Below are positions 36,894-47,786 of a stretch of 64,000 nucleotides of DNA, one piece after another. The position numbers and the translations under genes are program-made. The DNA lies in assembly GCF_013416525.1 (NCBI RefSeq), contig NZ_JACCEM010000001.1, positions 248,001 to 312,000 on the forward strand, written 5' to 3'. Under the pieces are notes generated by a model. That model ran no database searches. It had not been told where the DNA came from and was given only the letters and a program-made list of their open reading frames with translations. The stretch comes from Parapusillimonas granuli (GTDB lineage Bacteria; Pseudomonadota; Gammaproteobacteria; Burkholderiales; Burkholderiaceae_B). The first letter of the stretch is position 1; the number at the start of each line of letters is the position of its first letter.

Positions 36894-38252
36894 TTACAGT
36901 TCGCCGTAAGAATGCAGCCCGGAAAGAAACATGTTGACGCCCAGGAAGGCGAAGCTGGTGACCAGCAGGCCGGCGAGCGCCCAATAGGCGGCCATGGTGC
37001 CGCGCAAGCCCTTCATGAGCCGCATGTGCAGCCAAGCCGCATAGTTCAGCCACACGATGAGGGCCCAGGTTTCCTTGGGGTCCCACTGCCAATAGGTGCC
37101 CCAGGCGTCGGCGGCCCACAAGGCCCCGAGTATCGTGGCCACCGTGAAGAACGCAAACCCCACGGCGATGGCGCGGTACATGATGTCGTCCAGGATCTCG
37201 AGCGACGGCAGCTTGGCGGCGATGGGGCGGCGGAAGGCCAGAATGATGCCGACGATGATGGCGCCCAGGCCGAAATAAAGCATCCAGGTGGCGGACAGCT
37301 TGCCCGAGCTGAACACCAGGGGCTCGGCGCACAGGACGGCGCCCAGCACGAAGAGCGGCGCCAGCTTGCCCAGGGACCGGGTTTCGCCGTGTTCCTTGAC
37401 CAGGTAGGCGAAGCCGACCATGGCGGCCAGCGAGAAGGTGCCATAGCCGATGAAGTTGGCCGGCACGTGCAGCTTCATCCACCAGCTTTTCAGGGCCGGC
37501 ACCAGCGGCTGGATCTGGAAGGCGTCGCGGGTGAAGGAATACCACAGCAGGAAGACCACGGCCGAGCTGATGACCATGAGCACGAAACCGCCCAGCGCGC
37601 GCGTGGCGTAGCGGCGTTCGTAGTACAGGTAGAACAGCGCGGTGATCAGCGCGAACAAGACGAAGACTTCATAGAGGTTGCTGACGGGAATGTGGCCGAT
37701 GTCGGGCCCCAGCAGATGCCCTTCGCGCCAGCGCACCAGCATGCCGGTCGTGCCGGCGTAGACGCCGCCCCAGGTCAGCACCGTGCCCAGCCAGGCGGCC
37801 GTCCGGCTGAAGAACCCCGCCCAGTAACAGACCGTGGCCAGCACGAACAGCGCGCACATCCAGAGGATGGCCGACTGCGAAGAGAACAGGTATTTCAGGA
37901 AGAAGACGCTTTCCGCGCGCGTGATGTCGCCCTGGGCCAGGCCCGCGCCGCCGCTGTACAGCCAGATGGCGAAGAGCGCGCTGGCCCCGCATGCGATCAT
38001 GATGGTGCGCAGCGGGCGCCATAGCCAGGCCATCCAGCTCAGGCCCGCGACCGCGCCGCAGAGTATGGCCTTCTCGTAGTAGTCCATGTTGGCGCTGTAC
38101 GCGCTGAGCGCATAAGCCGCAGCGGCGGTAAGCAAGAGGAAAAAGGCGATGTCGGTCCAGTCGGGCTTGCCGCGCCGGCCACGCGAATCGCCGCTTGCCG
38201 TCATGGACGGCTGCCAGCCGGCGGCGTTCGATTGGATGATGGTTTCGGACAT
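36894..38252 (-). CDS. ccsA: Cytochrome c maturation heme-handling protein CcsA/ResC (WWD domain)
   Basis: 452 residues with many hydrophobic helices. The tryptophan-rich WWD heme motif WGTYWQWDPKETWALIVWLNY lies near residue 375, and conserved His residues flank it (VKEHGE, AAWLHMRL), as in the heme-binding channel of system II. With ResB it exports heme and joins it to CxxCH of periplasmic cytochromes c. It follows resB by 10 bp on the same strand, forming a two-gene unit. Naming differs between organisms: databases often call this ResC homologue CcsB. Confidence 0.93.
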   Translation of the reverse strand: MSETIIQSNAAGWQPSMTASGDSRGRRGKPDWTDIAFFLLLTAAAAYALSAYSANMDYYEKAILCGAVAGLSWMAWLWRPLRTIMIACGASALFAIWLYSGGAGLAQGDITRAESVFFLKYLFSSQSAILWMCALFVLATVCYWAGFFSRTAAWLGTVLTWGGVYAGTTGMLVRWREGHLLGPDIGHIPVSNLYEVFVLFALITALFYLYYERRYATRALGGFVLMVISSAVVFLLWYSFTRDAFQIQPLVPALKSWWMKLHVPANFIGYGTFSLAAMVGFAYLVKEHGETRSLGKLAPLFVLGAVLCAEPLVFSSGKLSATWMLYFGLGAIIVGIILAFRRPIAAKLPSLEILDDIMYRAIAVGFAFFTVATILGALWAADAWGTYWQWDPKETWALIVWLNYAAWLHMRLMKGLRGTMAAYWALAGLLVTSFAFLGVNMFLSGLHSYGEL

Positions 38253-38262
38253 AGGAACCTCG

Positions 38263-40323
38263 TTAAGTGGTGAAGCGCTTGAACGACTCTTTGAAACGCT
38301 CGAACTCGTGCGTGAAGTCCAGTGTGCGTTTCTGCGAGGTCATGGCGGCCATGACTTCGCTGCCCCGTTCATGCGGCTTGATCCATACCCAGATGCGGCG
38401 ATCGCGTATGTAAAACATGGAGAACACGCCGATCACCAGAAACAGGCAGCCCAGGTAGACCGTGTTCTTGCCCGGACTGCGCGCCACCTGGAAGACGCTG
38501 GCCTCGACCTGCTCGAACGACTTGAGCGTCATGAACACCGGCGCGGGGTAGTCGGGCAGGTTGGCCAGCCCCAGCAGCGCCATCTGCATCCATTGGTCGG
38601 CCGCCTTGCCCTGGGGCCCGTCATAGTCGACTGCCGGACGGCCCGAACGTTCGCGCATCACGTTGCGCAATTCGATGAGCGACAGCTGTATCATGGGCAC
38701 CGCAAAGCCCAGCACGTTTTCACGGTCACGCTCGGGCACATGTTCAATGATACCGTTGAAACCGGCGCGGCGGAATGTGTGCAGGGCGTTTTCGGCGGCC
38801 TTCAGCAGCAGGTCTTCGGGCAGCTCGTTGCCGCGGTTCTTCTGCACGAAACGCTGCACCGCCAGGCGCACCATGGCCGGGTCGGCCAATGCCGCGCGCA
38901 AGTCCATGAATTCGGTGACGGAATTTTTCTCGTCCACGGGTATGCGGATGTAGCGATACGGCACGGAGGCCGATTCCCGCACGCCGGCCAGGAACACCGG
39001 GACGCCGTCGAGCACGATGGGCAGCATGTAGTTGGTGAACTCATGGGCCTGGCCGTCGCTGCCGATGACGCGGTATTGCACACTGGGTCCGACGTTGGTG
39101 AGATGTTCGTTGCGCGCCCCGGCCGCGCTGCCGGTGACCGCCGCCACATGCTCGATGATGGCCTTGGGCTGGGGTTCGGCATTGCCGGACAGATCCTCGA
39201 CGTTGATGACGCGCAGCCCCGAGAATTCGATCTTGAGGGGGATGCCCCGCCCGTCGCCGGCGACCGTCAGTTCGGCGTCTTTGCCCACCACCCCGTCCAG
39301 GTCGAAGGGGCGGCTTGCGGCGCCCACCAGCGGATAGCCGACCATCTGCAGCTTGCTGCCGCCGTCGTCGAAGCTGGACTGGTAGACGGTGACGCCCTTG
39401 TAGCGCAGCGGCTCGTTGACTTCTATGGTTCGGGAGAACGAAGCGCCGGTGTCGGGATCGGTGACCTCGACCTCGCTCTTGAAGCTGCTGGGCATGCCGG
39501 TGGAGTAGTAGTCCACGACGAACTTGTTGAGCTTGAGCGTGAAGGGCAGCGGCTGCACCAGCACGCCGTTCTCGACGCTGATGATGCCGCTGCTGCTGCT
39601 GGTGCCCTCCGGGACCAGCATGTTGGCCCGGAAGCTGGGATTCGCAAGGGAGAGCCGCCCGGTCTCGGGGACGTCGGAGATCAGCATGTTTTCGGTGAGC
39701 GGAACCTTGCCGCCCAGCCATACTTGCAGGCGCACGGGCAGTTCGCTGTCCAGCAGGCCGCCCACGCAGACCACGACGATGGCCGCATGGGCGAAGATGT
39801 ACCCCAGCCGGTTGGCGCCGCCCTTCTTGGCCGCCAGCATGACGCCGTCGCCGTCATGGCGCAGCTTGTATTTGTAGCCCTGGCCCCGCATCCATTCCTG
39901 CACGGCCTCCAGGGTGTCCTGCGCCGGCAGGGCGGAGACCGCCTCGACCCGGTGATGAAAGGCGCGCAGGCTGCCGGCGCGCACGTACTCGCGGAACGAG
40001 CGCGCGTCCTTGATCATCTTGGGCGCATTGCGCAGCAGGCAGATGGTGGTGGACACGACGAGGAAGCCCATGACCACCAGGAACCACCAGCTGTTGTAGA
40101 TGTGCCAGATGGAAAACTTGTCGAACAGGGCGAACCAGAAGGGGCCGAAGCGGTCGATGTAGGCGTTGGCCGACTGGTTCTGCTGCAGCACCGTGCCGAT
40201 GAGACTGGCTACACAGATGAACACCAGCAGGCTGACGGCGAAGCGCATCGAGCCGAGCAGTTCGAAGATGTCCGCGCCAAGGCGGCGCCTGGAGATGGCA
40301 GTGTTCACGGATGCAGTGTTCAT
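38263..40323 (-). CDS. resB: Cytochrome c maturation protein ResB (Ccs1)
   Basis: 686 residues. Three membrane segments near the N terminus (MRFAVSLLVFICVASLIGTVL, WWFLVVMGFLVVSTTICLL, IFAHAAIVVVCVGGLLDSEL) and one near the C terminus (VYLGCLFLVIGVFSMFYI) flank a large periplasmic region, the ResB plan. The ATG at 40323 stands only four bases beyond the U-tract of a terminator hairpin (40328-40358), and no ribosome site is visible, so the start is less certain than the gene. It works with CcsA in system II, with the thioreductant supplied by DsbD-type proteins such as the one encoded at 43100-44989. Confidence 0.93.
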   Translation of the reverse strand: MNTASVNTAISRRRLGADIFELLGSMRFAVSLLVFICVASLIGTVLQQNQSANAYIDRFGPFWFALFDKFSIWHIYNSWWFLVVMGFLVVSTTICLLRNAPKMIKDARSFREYVRAGSLRAFHHRVEAVSALPAQDTLEAVQEWMRGQGYKYKLRHDGDGVMLAAKKGGANRLGYIFAHAAIVVVCVGGLLDSELPVRLQVWLGGKVPLTENMLISDVPETGRLSLANPSFRANMLVPEGTSSSSGIISVENGVLVQPLPFTLKLNKFVVDYYSTGMPSSFKSEVEVTDPDTGASFSRTIEVNEPLRYKGVTVYQSSFDDGGSKLQMVGYPLVGAASRPFDLDGVVGKDAELTVAGDGRGIPLKIEFSGLRVINVEDLSGNAEPQPKAIIEHVAAVTGSAAGARNEHLTNVGPSVQYRVIGSDGQAHEFTNYMLPIVLDGVPVFLAGVRESASVPYRYIRIPVDEKNSVTEFMDLRAALADPAMVRLAVQRFVQKNRGNELPEDLLLKAAENALHTFRRAGFNGIIEHVPERDRENVLGFAVPMIQLSLIELRNVMRERSGRPAVDYDGPQGKAADQWMQMALLGLANLPDYPAPVFMTLKSFEQVEASVFQVARSPGKNTVYLGCLFLVIGVFSMFYIRDRRIWVWIKPHERGSEVMAAMTSQKRTLDFTHEFERFKESFKRFTT

Positions 40324-40327
40324 GAAA

Positions 40328-40358
40328 AAGAGGGGACGCCGAATGAGCCTCCCCTCTT
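40328..40358 (-). terminator. Intrinsic terminator between cytochrome c4 and resB, abutting the resB start
   Basis: The stem AAGAGGGGA (40328-40336) pairs perfectly with TCCCCTCTT (40350-40358) around a 13-base loop. Read on the minus strand it is followed by a T-run that runs straight into the ATG of resB; read on the plus strand it is followed by ATTTTAG. It should end the cytochrome c4 transcript, and read-through RNA would have the resB start sequestered beside a hairpin. Confidence 0.75.
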
Positions 40359-40407
40359 ATTTTAGACCGGTTGCGGAAAGATGCCGCAACGGCGAGACGA
40401 TGATGTT

Positions 40408-41109
40408 TTAACGCAGGCCGGCGGCGTAGTCGGCCACCGCGGCGATGTCCGCATCGGACATGCGGTCGGCGATATCGTGCATGATGGTGTTGTTGGCGCG
40501 GTCTCCGCTGCGGAACAGCTTGAGCTGTTCGGCGATGTAGGCCGGGAACTGGCCCGACAAGCGCGGATAGGCGCCCGGTATGCCCGCGCCGTTGGGCGAG
40601 TGGCAGCCCGCACAGGCCGGCACCTTGCGGTCGGGCAGGCCGCCGCGCCAGATGTGCTGGCCGCGTTCCATGGTGGCTTCATTGGTGGCGTTGGCGGCGG
40701 TTTCGGGCTTGAGCTGTTGCGTGGCCAGGTATAGCGCGACGTTCTGGCGGTCTTCGGCCGTGAGGGCGGTTGCGAACGCGGTCATGACGGAATTGGCGCC
40801 GCCGGGGCCGCGGCGCGCGGGCGGGGTCTTGTCGTCTTTGGGGGTGAAGTCGATCAGTTGCTTGACGATGTATTCATGAGGCTGGCCCGACAGGTTCGGG
40901 TTGGCCGGAATGGTGCTGTTGCCGGCTTCGCCGTGGCAGCTGGCACAGGCCAGGATTCCGCGGGCGAGATCACCGTTGAGATAGAGTTGTTCACCCTTGG
41001 CGGCATCGGGCTTGGCGCCTGCCGCGTCGGCGGCATGGACAAGTGAAACTACGGAGGAGCCCAGCAGCACGCCGCTGGCAACTACGATTCTGGAAAGCAC
41101 ACGCTTCAT
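40408..41109 (-). CDS. Di-heme cytochrome c4
   Basis: 233 residues from ATG 41109 (MKRVLSRIVVASGVLLG), with GAGG six bases upstream; an upstream in-frame extension lacks this and hides the signal peptide. The signal peptide ends near VHAADA. Two cytochrome c domains each have a heme site: CASCHGEAGNS with a Met ligand in the MTAF region, and CAGCHSPNGAGIPG with Met in NNTIMHDIADRM. The length and twin CxxCH fit cytochrome c4, a periplasmic electron carrier to terminal oxidases. It sits upstream of resB/ccsA, whose products attach its hemes. Confidence 0.93.
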   Translation of the reverse strand: MKRVLSRIVVASGVLLGSSVVSLVHAADAAGAKPDAAKGEQLYLNGDLARGILACASCHGEAGNSTIPANPNLSGQPHEYIVKQLIDFTPKDDKTPPARRGPGGANSVMTAFATALTAEDRQNVALYLATQQLKPETAANATNEATMERGQHIWRGGLPDRKVPACAGCHSPNGAGIPGAYPRLSGQFPAYIAEQLKLFRSGDRANNTIMHDIADRMSDADIAAVADYAAGLR

Positions 41110-41261
41110 GAAGACCTCGACGATCGCTATTCGATCCGGTGCCGTAGACACCATGATGACAATGCCACTTCCATGCAAAGAATCCCGAAATGGAAATGAC
41201 GCAACTGTTTCAAACCTGCGATTATACAATAGCGCATAAATTAACCGATCTAGGCAGACCC

Positions 41262-42898
<1,637 letters not shown>

Positions 42899-43017
42899 AG
42901 ACACCGGTTTTTGGCGCCGGCGGCTTCGCCGCTATGGACTTTCCCGGCAACTACGGTTATGGTGTCGGAGTCTTGGGCGCTGGCAACAGCCGCCCGAGTT
43001 TGTTGCGGTAGCATTTG

Positions 43018-43051
43018 CGCCAGTACAGCCAGTCCTGTACTGGCGTTTTTT
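43018..43051 (+). terminator. Intrinsic terminator of engB-hemB
   Basis: CGCCAGTACAG (43018-43028), loop CCAGTC, and CTGTACTGGCG (43035-43045) form a perfect 11-bp stem followed by six T residues. It stands about 120 bp after the hemB stop and before the convergent dsbD gene. Confidence 0.9.
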
Positions 43052-43099
43052 CTTGCGCGCCCGCTTGCAGGCGCATCGCCTGCAAGCGGCGGCCCGCCT

Positions 43100-44989
43100 T
43101 CAGCCGCCCAGCGCCCTGGACAGCACCGCCGTGAATTCCCTGGCGTTCTTGAAGCCCACGACCCGCGCATCGGCAAGCTCCGCGCCCTGGCGGTCGAAGA
43201 AGATGATGCCCGGCGGGCCGAACAGCCGGAAGCGCTTGAGCAGCTCCCGGTCCTCGGGCGTATTCCGGGTGACGTCCGCCTGCACCAGCACGAAGCGCTC
43301 CATCAAGGCGGCGACGCCCGGGTCGCTGAACGTGAATTTTTCCATTTCTATGCAGGAGACGCACCAGTCGGCGTAGAAATCCAGCATCACGGGCTTGCCG
43401 GCATTAGCCAGGATACTGTCGAGTTCCCGCAGCGAAGACACTCGCGTGAACGCCGGCGGCGCGGCTTGCGCGCCGGATCCGGCCGCAACCCCCGCCGGCG
43501 CCGTGAACGGCGCCAGCGGCCGGAACAGTTCGCGCCCGCCGGCCGCCACCCCGACCACCACGGCGGCGGCCCACAGCGCGAGCAGCAGGCCCAGGGCCCT
43601 GCCCAGGTGCCGGGCCGGGCCGGCTTCGGCCGCGGCGGCGCTGAAAGCGCCCATCAGGGCCGCCGCCCACAAAGCCAGCAGCGCCCATCCCAGCAGGTAT
43701 AGCCAGGCAGGCAAAATGGAGTTGACCATCCACCACGCCGTGGCGATCAGCAGGACGCCGAACAAATGCTTGACGCTGTTCATCCAGGGGCCGGCCCTGG
43801 GCAGCAGCAGGCCCGACGACGCCCCCACGGCCAGCAGCAACAGCCCTTCGCCCCAGGCCAGCGCGAACAGCGCGGCGCCGCCCAGCACCAGGTCGCCGGT
43901 CTGGGAAATGAAGAGCAGCACGCCCGCCAGGGGGGCGGCAATGCAGGGCCCGACGATGAAGGCCGAAATCATGCCCATCAGGAACACGCCGCCATGGCGC
44001 CCGCCGGGAATCGCGGACAAGCGGCGGTTCAGGGCCGTCTGCATGCCGGCCGGCACCTGCAGGGTGAAGACGTCGAACATGGCCAGGGCCAGGGCCGTCA
44101 GCAACAGGGCGAACAGCGCGAGCACCCAGGGCGTCTGCAGCCAGGCGGCTAGGCTCGCGCCGACCAGCCCGGCCGCGATGCCCAGCGCCGTGTACACCAG
44201 CGACATGCCCAGGACGAACACCGCCGCCAGCGACAGCCCTTTCCAGCGGGACGCCGGCCTGGCGCCCGCCGCGTCGCCCGCCAGGATCGCCAGCAGGATG
44301 GGCACCATGGGCAGCACGCAGGGCGTGAAAGACAGCAGCAGGCCCAGGAGCAGGCACAGCAGCACCACTTGCAGCCATCCCGCTTGCGCGAGATAGTCGG
44401 CGAAGCCCGTGTCCCCCAGCTTCAGGGCGCCCGCCAGCCCCTGCGCCTCGGGCGCGCCGGCAGGCGGGGCAAAGGCGGACGCCGGCAGCTGCGCCACCAC
44501 CCCGGCGCCTTCGGCCTGGTAGCCGCCCGCGACCGGCGTCAGCGTGAACTCCTGGGTCATGGGCGGATAGCAGAGCCCCGCGTCCGCGCAGCCCTGGCTC
44601 GTGACGGCCAGCGTGAAGGGCCGCGCCTCGCCGGGCGCCAAGGGCAGGCTTACCAGCACCTGGCCATAATAGACCTCGAGATCCTGTTCGAAGGTGGGGT
44701 CGTACTTGACGATGCCTTGCGGGTAGCGTGGCTGCCCCAGCGACTGGGCGGCGGCCTCGGGCTGGGTGGCAAAGGCGAAGCGCTCGCGGTACATGTAGTA
44801 CTTGGGCGCGATCCGGAAATGCAGCGCGAGCTCGGTGGGCGATACATTGGCCACCGACAGCACGAAGGCCTTTTCGGGGGGCAGGAAGTCCTCTTCGGCG
44901 TGCGCCGCACCGGGCGCCAGAACGGCCAGCACCGGCAACAGCAGCAGCCATGCCAGAAGTAGCGCCAACCGCCGCGGATACTGCAACAT
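43100..44989 (-). CDS. dsbD: Thiol:disulfide interchange protein DsbD
   Basis: 629 residues from ATG 44989, preceded by AGGAAA. A signal peptide ends near AHAEED. The periplasmic alpha domain has the Cys pair in CADAGLCYPP. Eight membrane helices (about 215-500) include the Cys residues in FTPCVLPMVP and VGPCIAAPLAG. The thioredoxin-like gamma domain has CVSC in YADWCVSCIEMEKF. It carries electrons from cytoplasmic thioredoxin to periplasmic partners, including those that reduce apocytochrome c. It lies 30 bp downstream of cutA on the same strand. Confidence 0.96.
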   Translation of the reverse strand: MLQYPRRLALLLAWLLLLPVLAVLAPGAAHAEEDFLPPEKAFVLSVANVSPTELALHFRIAPKYYMYRERFAFATQPEAAAQSLGQPRYPQGIVKYDPTFEQDLEVYYGQVLVSLPLAPGEARPFTLAVTSQGCADAGLCYPPMTQEFTLTPVAGGYQAEGAGVVAQLPASAFAPPAGAPEAQGLAGALKLGDTGFADYLAQAGWLQVVLLCLLLGLLLSFTPCVLPMVPILLAILAGDAAGARPASRWKGLSLAAVFVLGMSLVYTALGIAAGLVGASLAAWLQTPWVLALFALLLTALALAMFDVFTLQVPAGMQTALNRRLSAIPGGRHGGVFLMGMISAFIVGPCIAAPLAGVLLFISQTGDLVLGGAALFALAWGEGLLLLAVGASSGLLLPRAGPWMNSVKHLFGVLLIATAWWMVNSILPAWLYLLGWALLALWAAALMGAFSAAAAEAGPARHLGRALGLLLALWAAAVVVGVAAGGRELFRPLAPFTAPAGVAAGSGAQAAPPAFTRVSSLRELDSILANAGKPVMLDFYADWCVSCIEMEKFTFSDPGVAALMERFVLVQADVTRNTPEDRELLKRFRLFGPPGIIFFDRQGAELADARVVGFKNAREFTAVLSRALGG

Positions 44990-45019
44990 TCGACTTTCCT
45001 TGTTTGGTTGGGCCCAAAC

Positions 45020-45418
45020 CTAAGCCTGGGGCCCGGGCGCCTGGGCGCGCACCCAGTCCAGATAGCTTCTGGTGCCGCCCACGACCGGCAGCACCAGGAC
45101 TTCAGGGACTTCGTAGGGGTGCAGCCCCAGCAGACGTTCGACCATGCGCGGCACCTGGGCGCCCGTCGTCTTGATGGTGATCGGGACCTCGTCGGCGCCT
45201 TCCAGCGCGCCCTGCCACATATACATGGACAAGCCGGATTGTCCCAAGTTCACGCAGGCGGCGAGTTGTTCTTCGACAAGAATATGTGCGATCCGCTTGG
45301 CCAGGAGCATGTCCGGCGCATTGGTGAGCACGACCACGACGTCGTGGCCGGCCAGGGCGGAGAAATCGGCGGCTTGCGGGGCCGGGGTGCCGGCCGAAGG
45401 CGATTCGTCGGGGCTCAT
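45020..45418 (-). CDS. cutA: Divalent cation tolerance protein CutA
   Basis: 132 residues. The CutA1 core starts near VVVVLTNAPDMLLAKRIAHILVEEQLAACVN and includes MYMWQGALEGADEVPITIKTT and HPYEVPEVLVLPV. About 20 N-terminal residues are an unconserved Pro/Ala-rich extension. Trimeric cytoplasmic protein tied to copper tolerance in E. coli; its molecular role remains unsettled. It is placed between the rplQ terminator and dsbD, probably co-transcribed with dsbD as in E. coli. Confidence 0.93.
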   Translation of the reverse strand: MSPDESPSAGTPAPQAADFSALAGHDVVVVLTNAPDMLLAKRIAHILVEEQLAACVNLGQSGLSMYMWQGALEGADEVPITIKTTGAQVPRMVERLLGLHPYEVPEVLVLPVVGGTRSYLDWVRAQAPGPQA

Positions 45419-45464
45419 GCTTCATTCCAGAACAGACCAGGGCTCCGCCATTGTAACCGCCCAT

Positions 45465-45488
45465 AAAAAAACGGGCCTTGCAGGCCCG
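45465..45488 (-). terminator. Intrinsic terminator of the spc-alpha ribosomal operon
   Basis: On the minus strand CGGGCCT (45488-45482), loop GCA and AGGCCCG (45478-45472) are followed by seven T residues (45471-45465). It lies 17 bases after the rplQ stop and ends the long ribosomal transcript before cutA. Confidence 0.9.
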
Positions 45489-45504
45489 CTTTCATGCACC
45501 GCGC

Positions 45505-45888
45505 TTATTCGGCGTCGGCGGCTTCGACTTCGGGGCGATCCACCAGCTCCATGAACGCCATGGGGGCGTTGTCGCCTTGGCGGAAGCCCATTTTCAGGAC
45601 GCGGGTGTAGCCGCCATTGCGCTCTTTGTAGCGCGGGCCGATTTCGGCGAACAGCTTGACCACGGCGTCGCGGTCGCGCAGGCGGGCGAAGGCCAGGCGC
45701 TTGTTGGCCAGGGTGGGCTCTTTGCCCAGCGTGATCAGCGGTTCGACCACGCGGCGCAATTCCTTGGCCTTGGGCAGGGTGGTCTTGATCGCTTCGTGCG
45801 TGATCAGGGAGACGGCCATGTTGCGGAACATGGCAAGGCGATGACTGCTGGTGCGATTCAGCTTACGCAGGCCACTACGGTGACGCAT
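45505..45888 (-). CDS. rplQ: 50S ribosomal protein L17
   Basis: 127 residues opening [20 protein letters not shown], the universal bL17 start, followed by [24 protein letters not shown]. The C-terminal extension past [12 protein letters not shown] is acidic and variable, as usual. It binds 23S rRNA domain III near the peptide exit. Last gene of the ribosomal cluster, 114 bp after rpoA and directly before the terminator. Confidence 0.98.
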   Translation of the reverse strand: MRHRSGLRKLNRTSSHRLAMFRNMAVSLITHEAIKTTLPKAKELRRVVEPLITLGKEPTLANKRLAFARLRDRDAVVKLFAEIGPRYKERNGGYTRVLKMGFRQGDNAPMAFMELVDRPEVEAADAE

Positions 45889-46002
45889 GATGATTTCCTT
45901 TGAATCTGATTGAACGGATATTTTTCCGTCGGTTGACCGGATCTTCTATCAGCCAGGCTGCGGTCCGGTGAGGCGGGACTTTACCACAAAAAAAAACATG
46001 GA

Positions 46003-46992
46003 TCAGGGGCGTTCCAGGCCCAGCGGCGGCCAGTTCTCGAGCTTCATGCCCAGAGTCAGGCCGCGCGCGGCAAGGACTTCCTTGATTTCGTTGAGCGACT
46101 TGCGGCCCAGGTTCGGGGTCTTGAGCAGCTCGTTCTCGGTGCGCTGGATCAAATCGCCGATGTAGTAGATGTTCTCGGCTTTCAGGCAGTTCGCCGAACG
46201 GACGGTGAGCTCCAGGTCGTCGACCGGACGCAGCAGGACCGGATCGATCTGGGGCGTGCCGCGCGACGGGACGCTGTCGTAGGAATCGCCGGCGCCTTCG
46301 AGCGCGGCGAACACCGAGATCTGGTCCATCAGGATGCGTGCCGATTGACGCACGGCTTCCTCGGGGGAGATGACGCCGTTGGTCTGGATGTCGAGAACCA
46401 GCTTGTCCAGGTCGGTGCGCTGTTCGACGCGGGCGCTTTCGACCGCATAGCTGACGCGGCGGACCGGGCTGTACGAGGCATCGAGCAGAATGCGGCCGAT
46501 GGTGTGCGTGCGATCGTCGGACAGGGCGCGCACGTTGCCGGGCACATACCCGCGCCCCTGTTCCACCTTGATCTGCATTTCCAGCTTGCCGGCTTCGGTC
46601 AGCGTGGCGATCACGTGGTCGGGGTTGATGATTTCCACGTCGTGAGGCAGTTCGATGTCGCTGGCCACCACCACGCCGGGACCTTGCTTGCGCAGGACGA
46701 GCGTGACTTCTTCGCGGTTGTGCAGCTTGAACACCACCCCTTTCAGGTTCAGCAGGATGTCCACCACGTCTTCGCGCACACCGGCGATCGTGGAGTATTC
46801 ATGCACGACACCGGTCATCTGGACTTCGGTGGGCGCATAGCCGGTCATGGAGGACAGCAGGATGCGGCGCAGGGCGTTGCCCAGCGTGTGGCCGTAACCG
46901 CGTTCGAAGGGCTCCATGATGACCTTGGCGTGATTCTTGCCAACGGGCTCGACTTCGATGGAACGGGGTTTCAGAAAACCTTGAGACGACAT
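46003..46992 (-). CDS. rpoA: RNA polymerase alpha subunit
   Basis: 329 residues from ATG 46992 ([20 protein letters not shown]), with AAGGAA upstream. The N-terminal domain (to about 235) has [20 protein letters not shown] for dimerisation and beta/beta' assembly. A linker leads to the C-terminal domain (about 250-320) with [43 protein letters not shown], which contacts UP elements and activators. It lies between rpsD and rplQ in the alpha operon; a large hairpin occupies the 159-bp gap before it. Confidence 0.99.
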   Translation of the reverse strand: MSSQGFLKPRSIEVEPVGKNHAKVIMEPFERGYGHTLGNALRRILLSSMTGYAPTEVQMTGVVHEYSTIAGVREDVVDILLNLKGVVFKLHNREEVTLVLRKQGPGVVVASDIELPHDVEIINPDHVIATLTEAGKLEMQIKVEQGRGYVPGNVRALSDDRTHTIGRILLDASYSPVRRVSYAVESARVEQRTDLDKLVLDIQTNGVISPEEAVRQSARILMDQISVFAALEGAGDSYDSVPSRGTPQIDPVLLRPVDDLELTVRSANCLKAENIYYIGDLIQRTENELLKTPNLGRKSLNEIKEVLAARGLTLGMKLENWPPLGLERP

Positions 46993-47076
46993 GGATGTGT
47001 TCCTTTTCAATACCCTCGGCTCGTTACACCGATAAGGCTGACGGACAGACCGGAATACCCGGCGATTTCCACCGCA

Positions 47077-47113
47077 AAGCCCACCCCCGGCTCTGTGCCG
47101 GGCAAGTGGGCTT
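47077..47113 (-). terminator. Large two-part hairpin between rpsD and rpoA (attenuator-like)
   Basis: Outer arms AAGCCCAC (47077-47084) and GTGGGCTT (47106-47113) are perfect, and an inner stem CCCGGC/GCCGGG closes a TCTGT loop, with a CAA bulge. On the transcribed minus strand it is followed only by TTTGCGG, so the U-tract is short. It lies 38 bases after the rpsD stop. It may reduce read-through, act as an RNase processing site, or stabilise upstream mRNA. Confidence 0.6.
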
Positions 47114-47151
47114 AGGCGGCGCTATGCGGTACTGCTTACTGCTTGCGTCGA

Positions 47152-47775
47152 TTAGCGCGAATACAATTCGACGACCATCGATTCGTTGATGTCGCGGGCG
47201 ACGTCGGCGCGATCCGGAGCCTGCTTGAAGACGCCGGTCAGCTTGCCGGCATCGACTTCGACCCACTGGGGCAGGCCGTTGCCGGTCGCCAGGTCGAGCG
47301 ATTCCTTGATGCGCGCTTGCGACTTGGCCTTCTCGCGGACCGAGATCACGTCGCCGGCCTTGACCAGCATGGAGGCGATGTCGGCGGTGCGGCCGTTGAT
47401 CTCGATGGCGCGGTGGGTGACCAGCTGGCGCGCTTCGGCGCGCGTGGAGCCGAAGCCCATGCGGTACACGACGTTGTCCAGGCGCGATTCCAGCAGCTGA
47501 ATCAGGGTCTCGCCGGTGTTGCCACGGCGACGCTCGGCTTCAGTGAAGTAGCGGCGGAACTGCTTTTCCAGGACGCCGTACATGCGCTTGAGCTTCTGCT
47601 TTTCACGCATTTGCAGGCCGAAGTCGGACGTACGGGCGCCCGAGGTGCGGCCGTGCTGGCCCGGCTTGGATTCGATCTTGCATTTCGAATCGAGCGAGCG
47701 GCGCGCGCTCTTCAAGAACAGGTCGGTGCCCTCGCGGCGCGAGAGCTTGCATTTAGGTCCAATATAACGTGCCAA
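47152..47775 (-). CDS. rpsD: 30S ribosomal protein S4
   Basis: 207 residues beginning [20 protein letters not shown]. It contains the S4 RNA-binding motif (about 97-160) with [29 protein letters not shown]. The N-terminal part has only isolated Cys residues, that is, the zinc-free form. S4 nucleates 30S assembly on 16S rRNA and in E. coli represses the alpha operon translationally. Follows rpsK by 11 bp. Confidence 0.99.
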   Translation of the reverse strand: MARYIGPKCKLSRREGTDLFLKSARRSLDSKCKIESKPGQHGRTSGARTSDFGLQMREKQKLKRMYGVLEKQFRRYFTEAERRRGNTGETLIQLLESRLDNVVYRMGFGSTRAEARQLVTHRAIEINGRTADIASMLVKAGDVISVREKAKSQARIKESLDLATGNGLPQWVEVDAGKLTGVFKQAPDRADVARDINESMVVELYSR

Positions 47776-47786
47776 GATGCTTCCCC

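Noticed and set aside
41190-41261. ATG at 41190 as the engB start
   Set aside because: The added residues do not fit the family and span a promoter-like TACAAT; the GTG at 41262 gives the normal EngB N terminus.
42934-43011. A 25-residue open frame (MDFPGNYGYGVGVLGAG...) between hemB and its terminator
   Set aside because: It has an ATG and a stop, but no clear ribosome site, and its length is within chance expectation. It could be a small peptide only if conserved in relatives.
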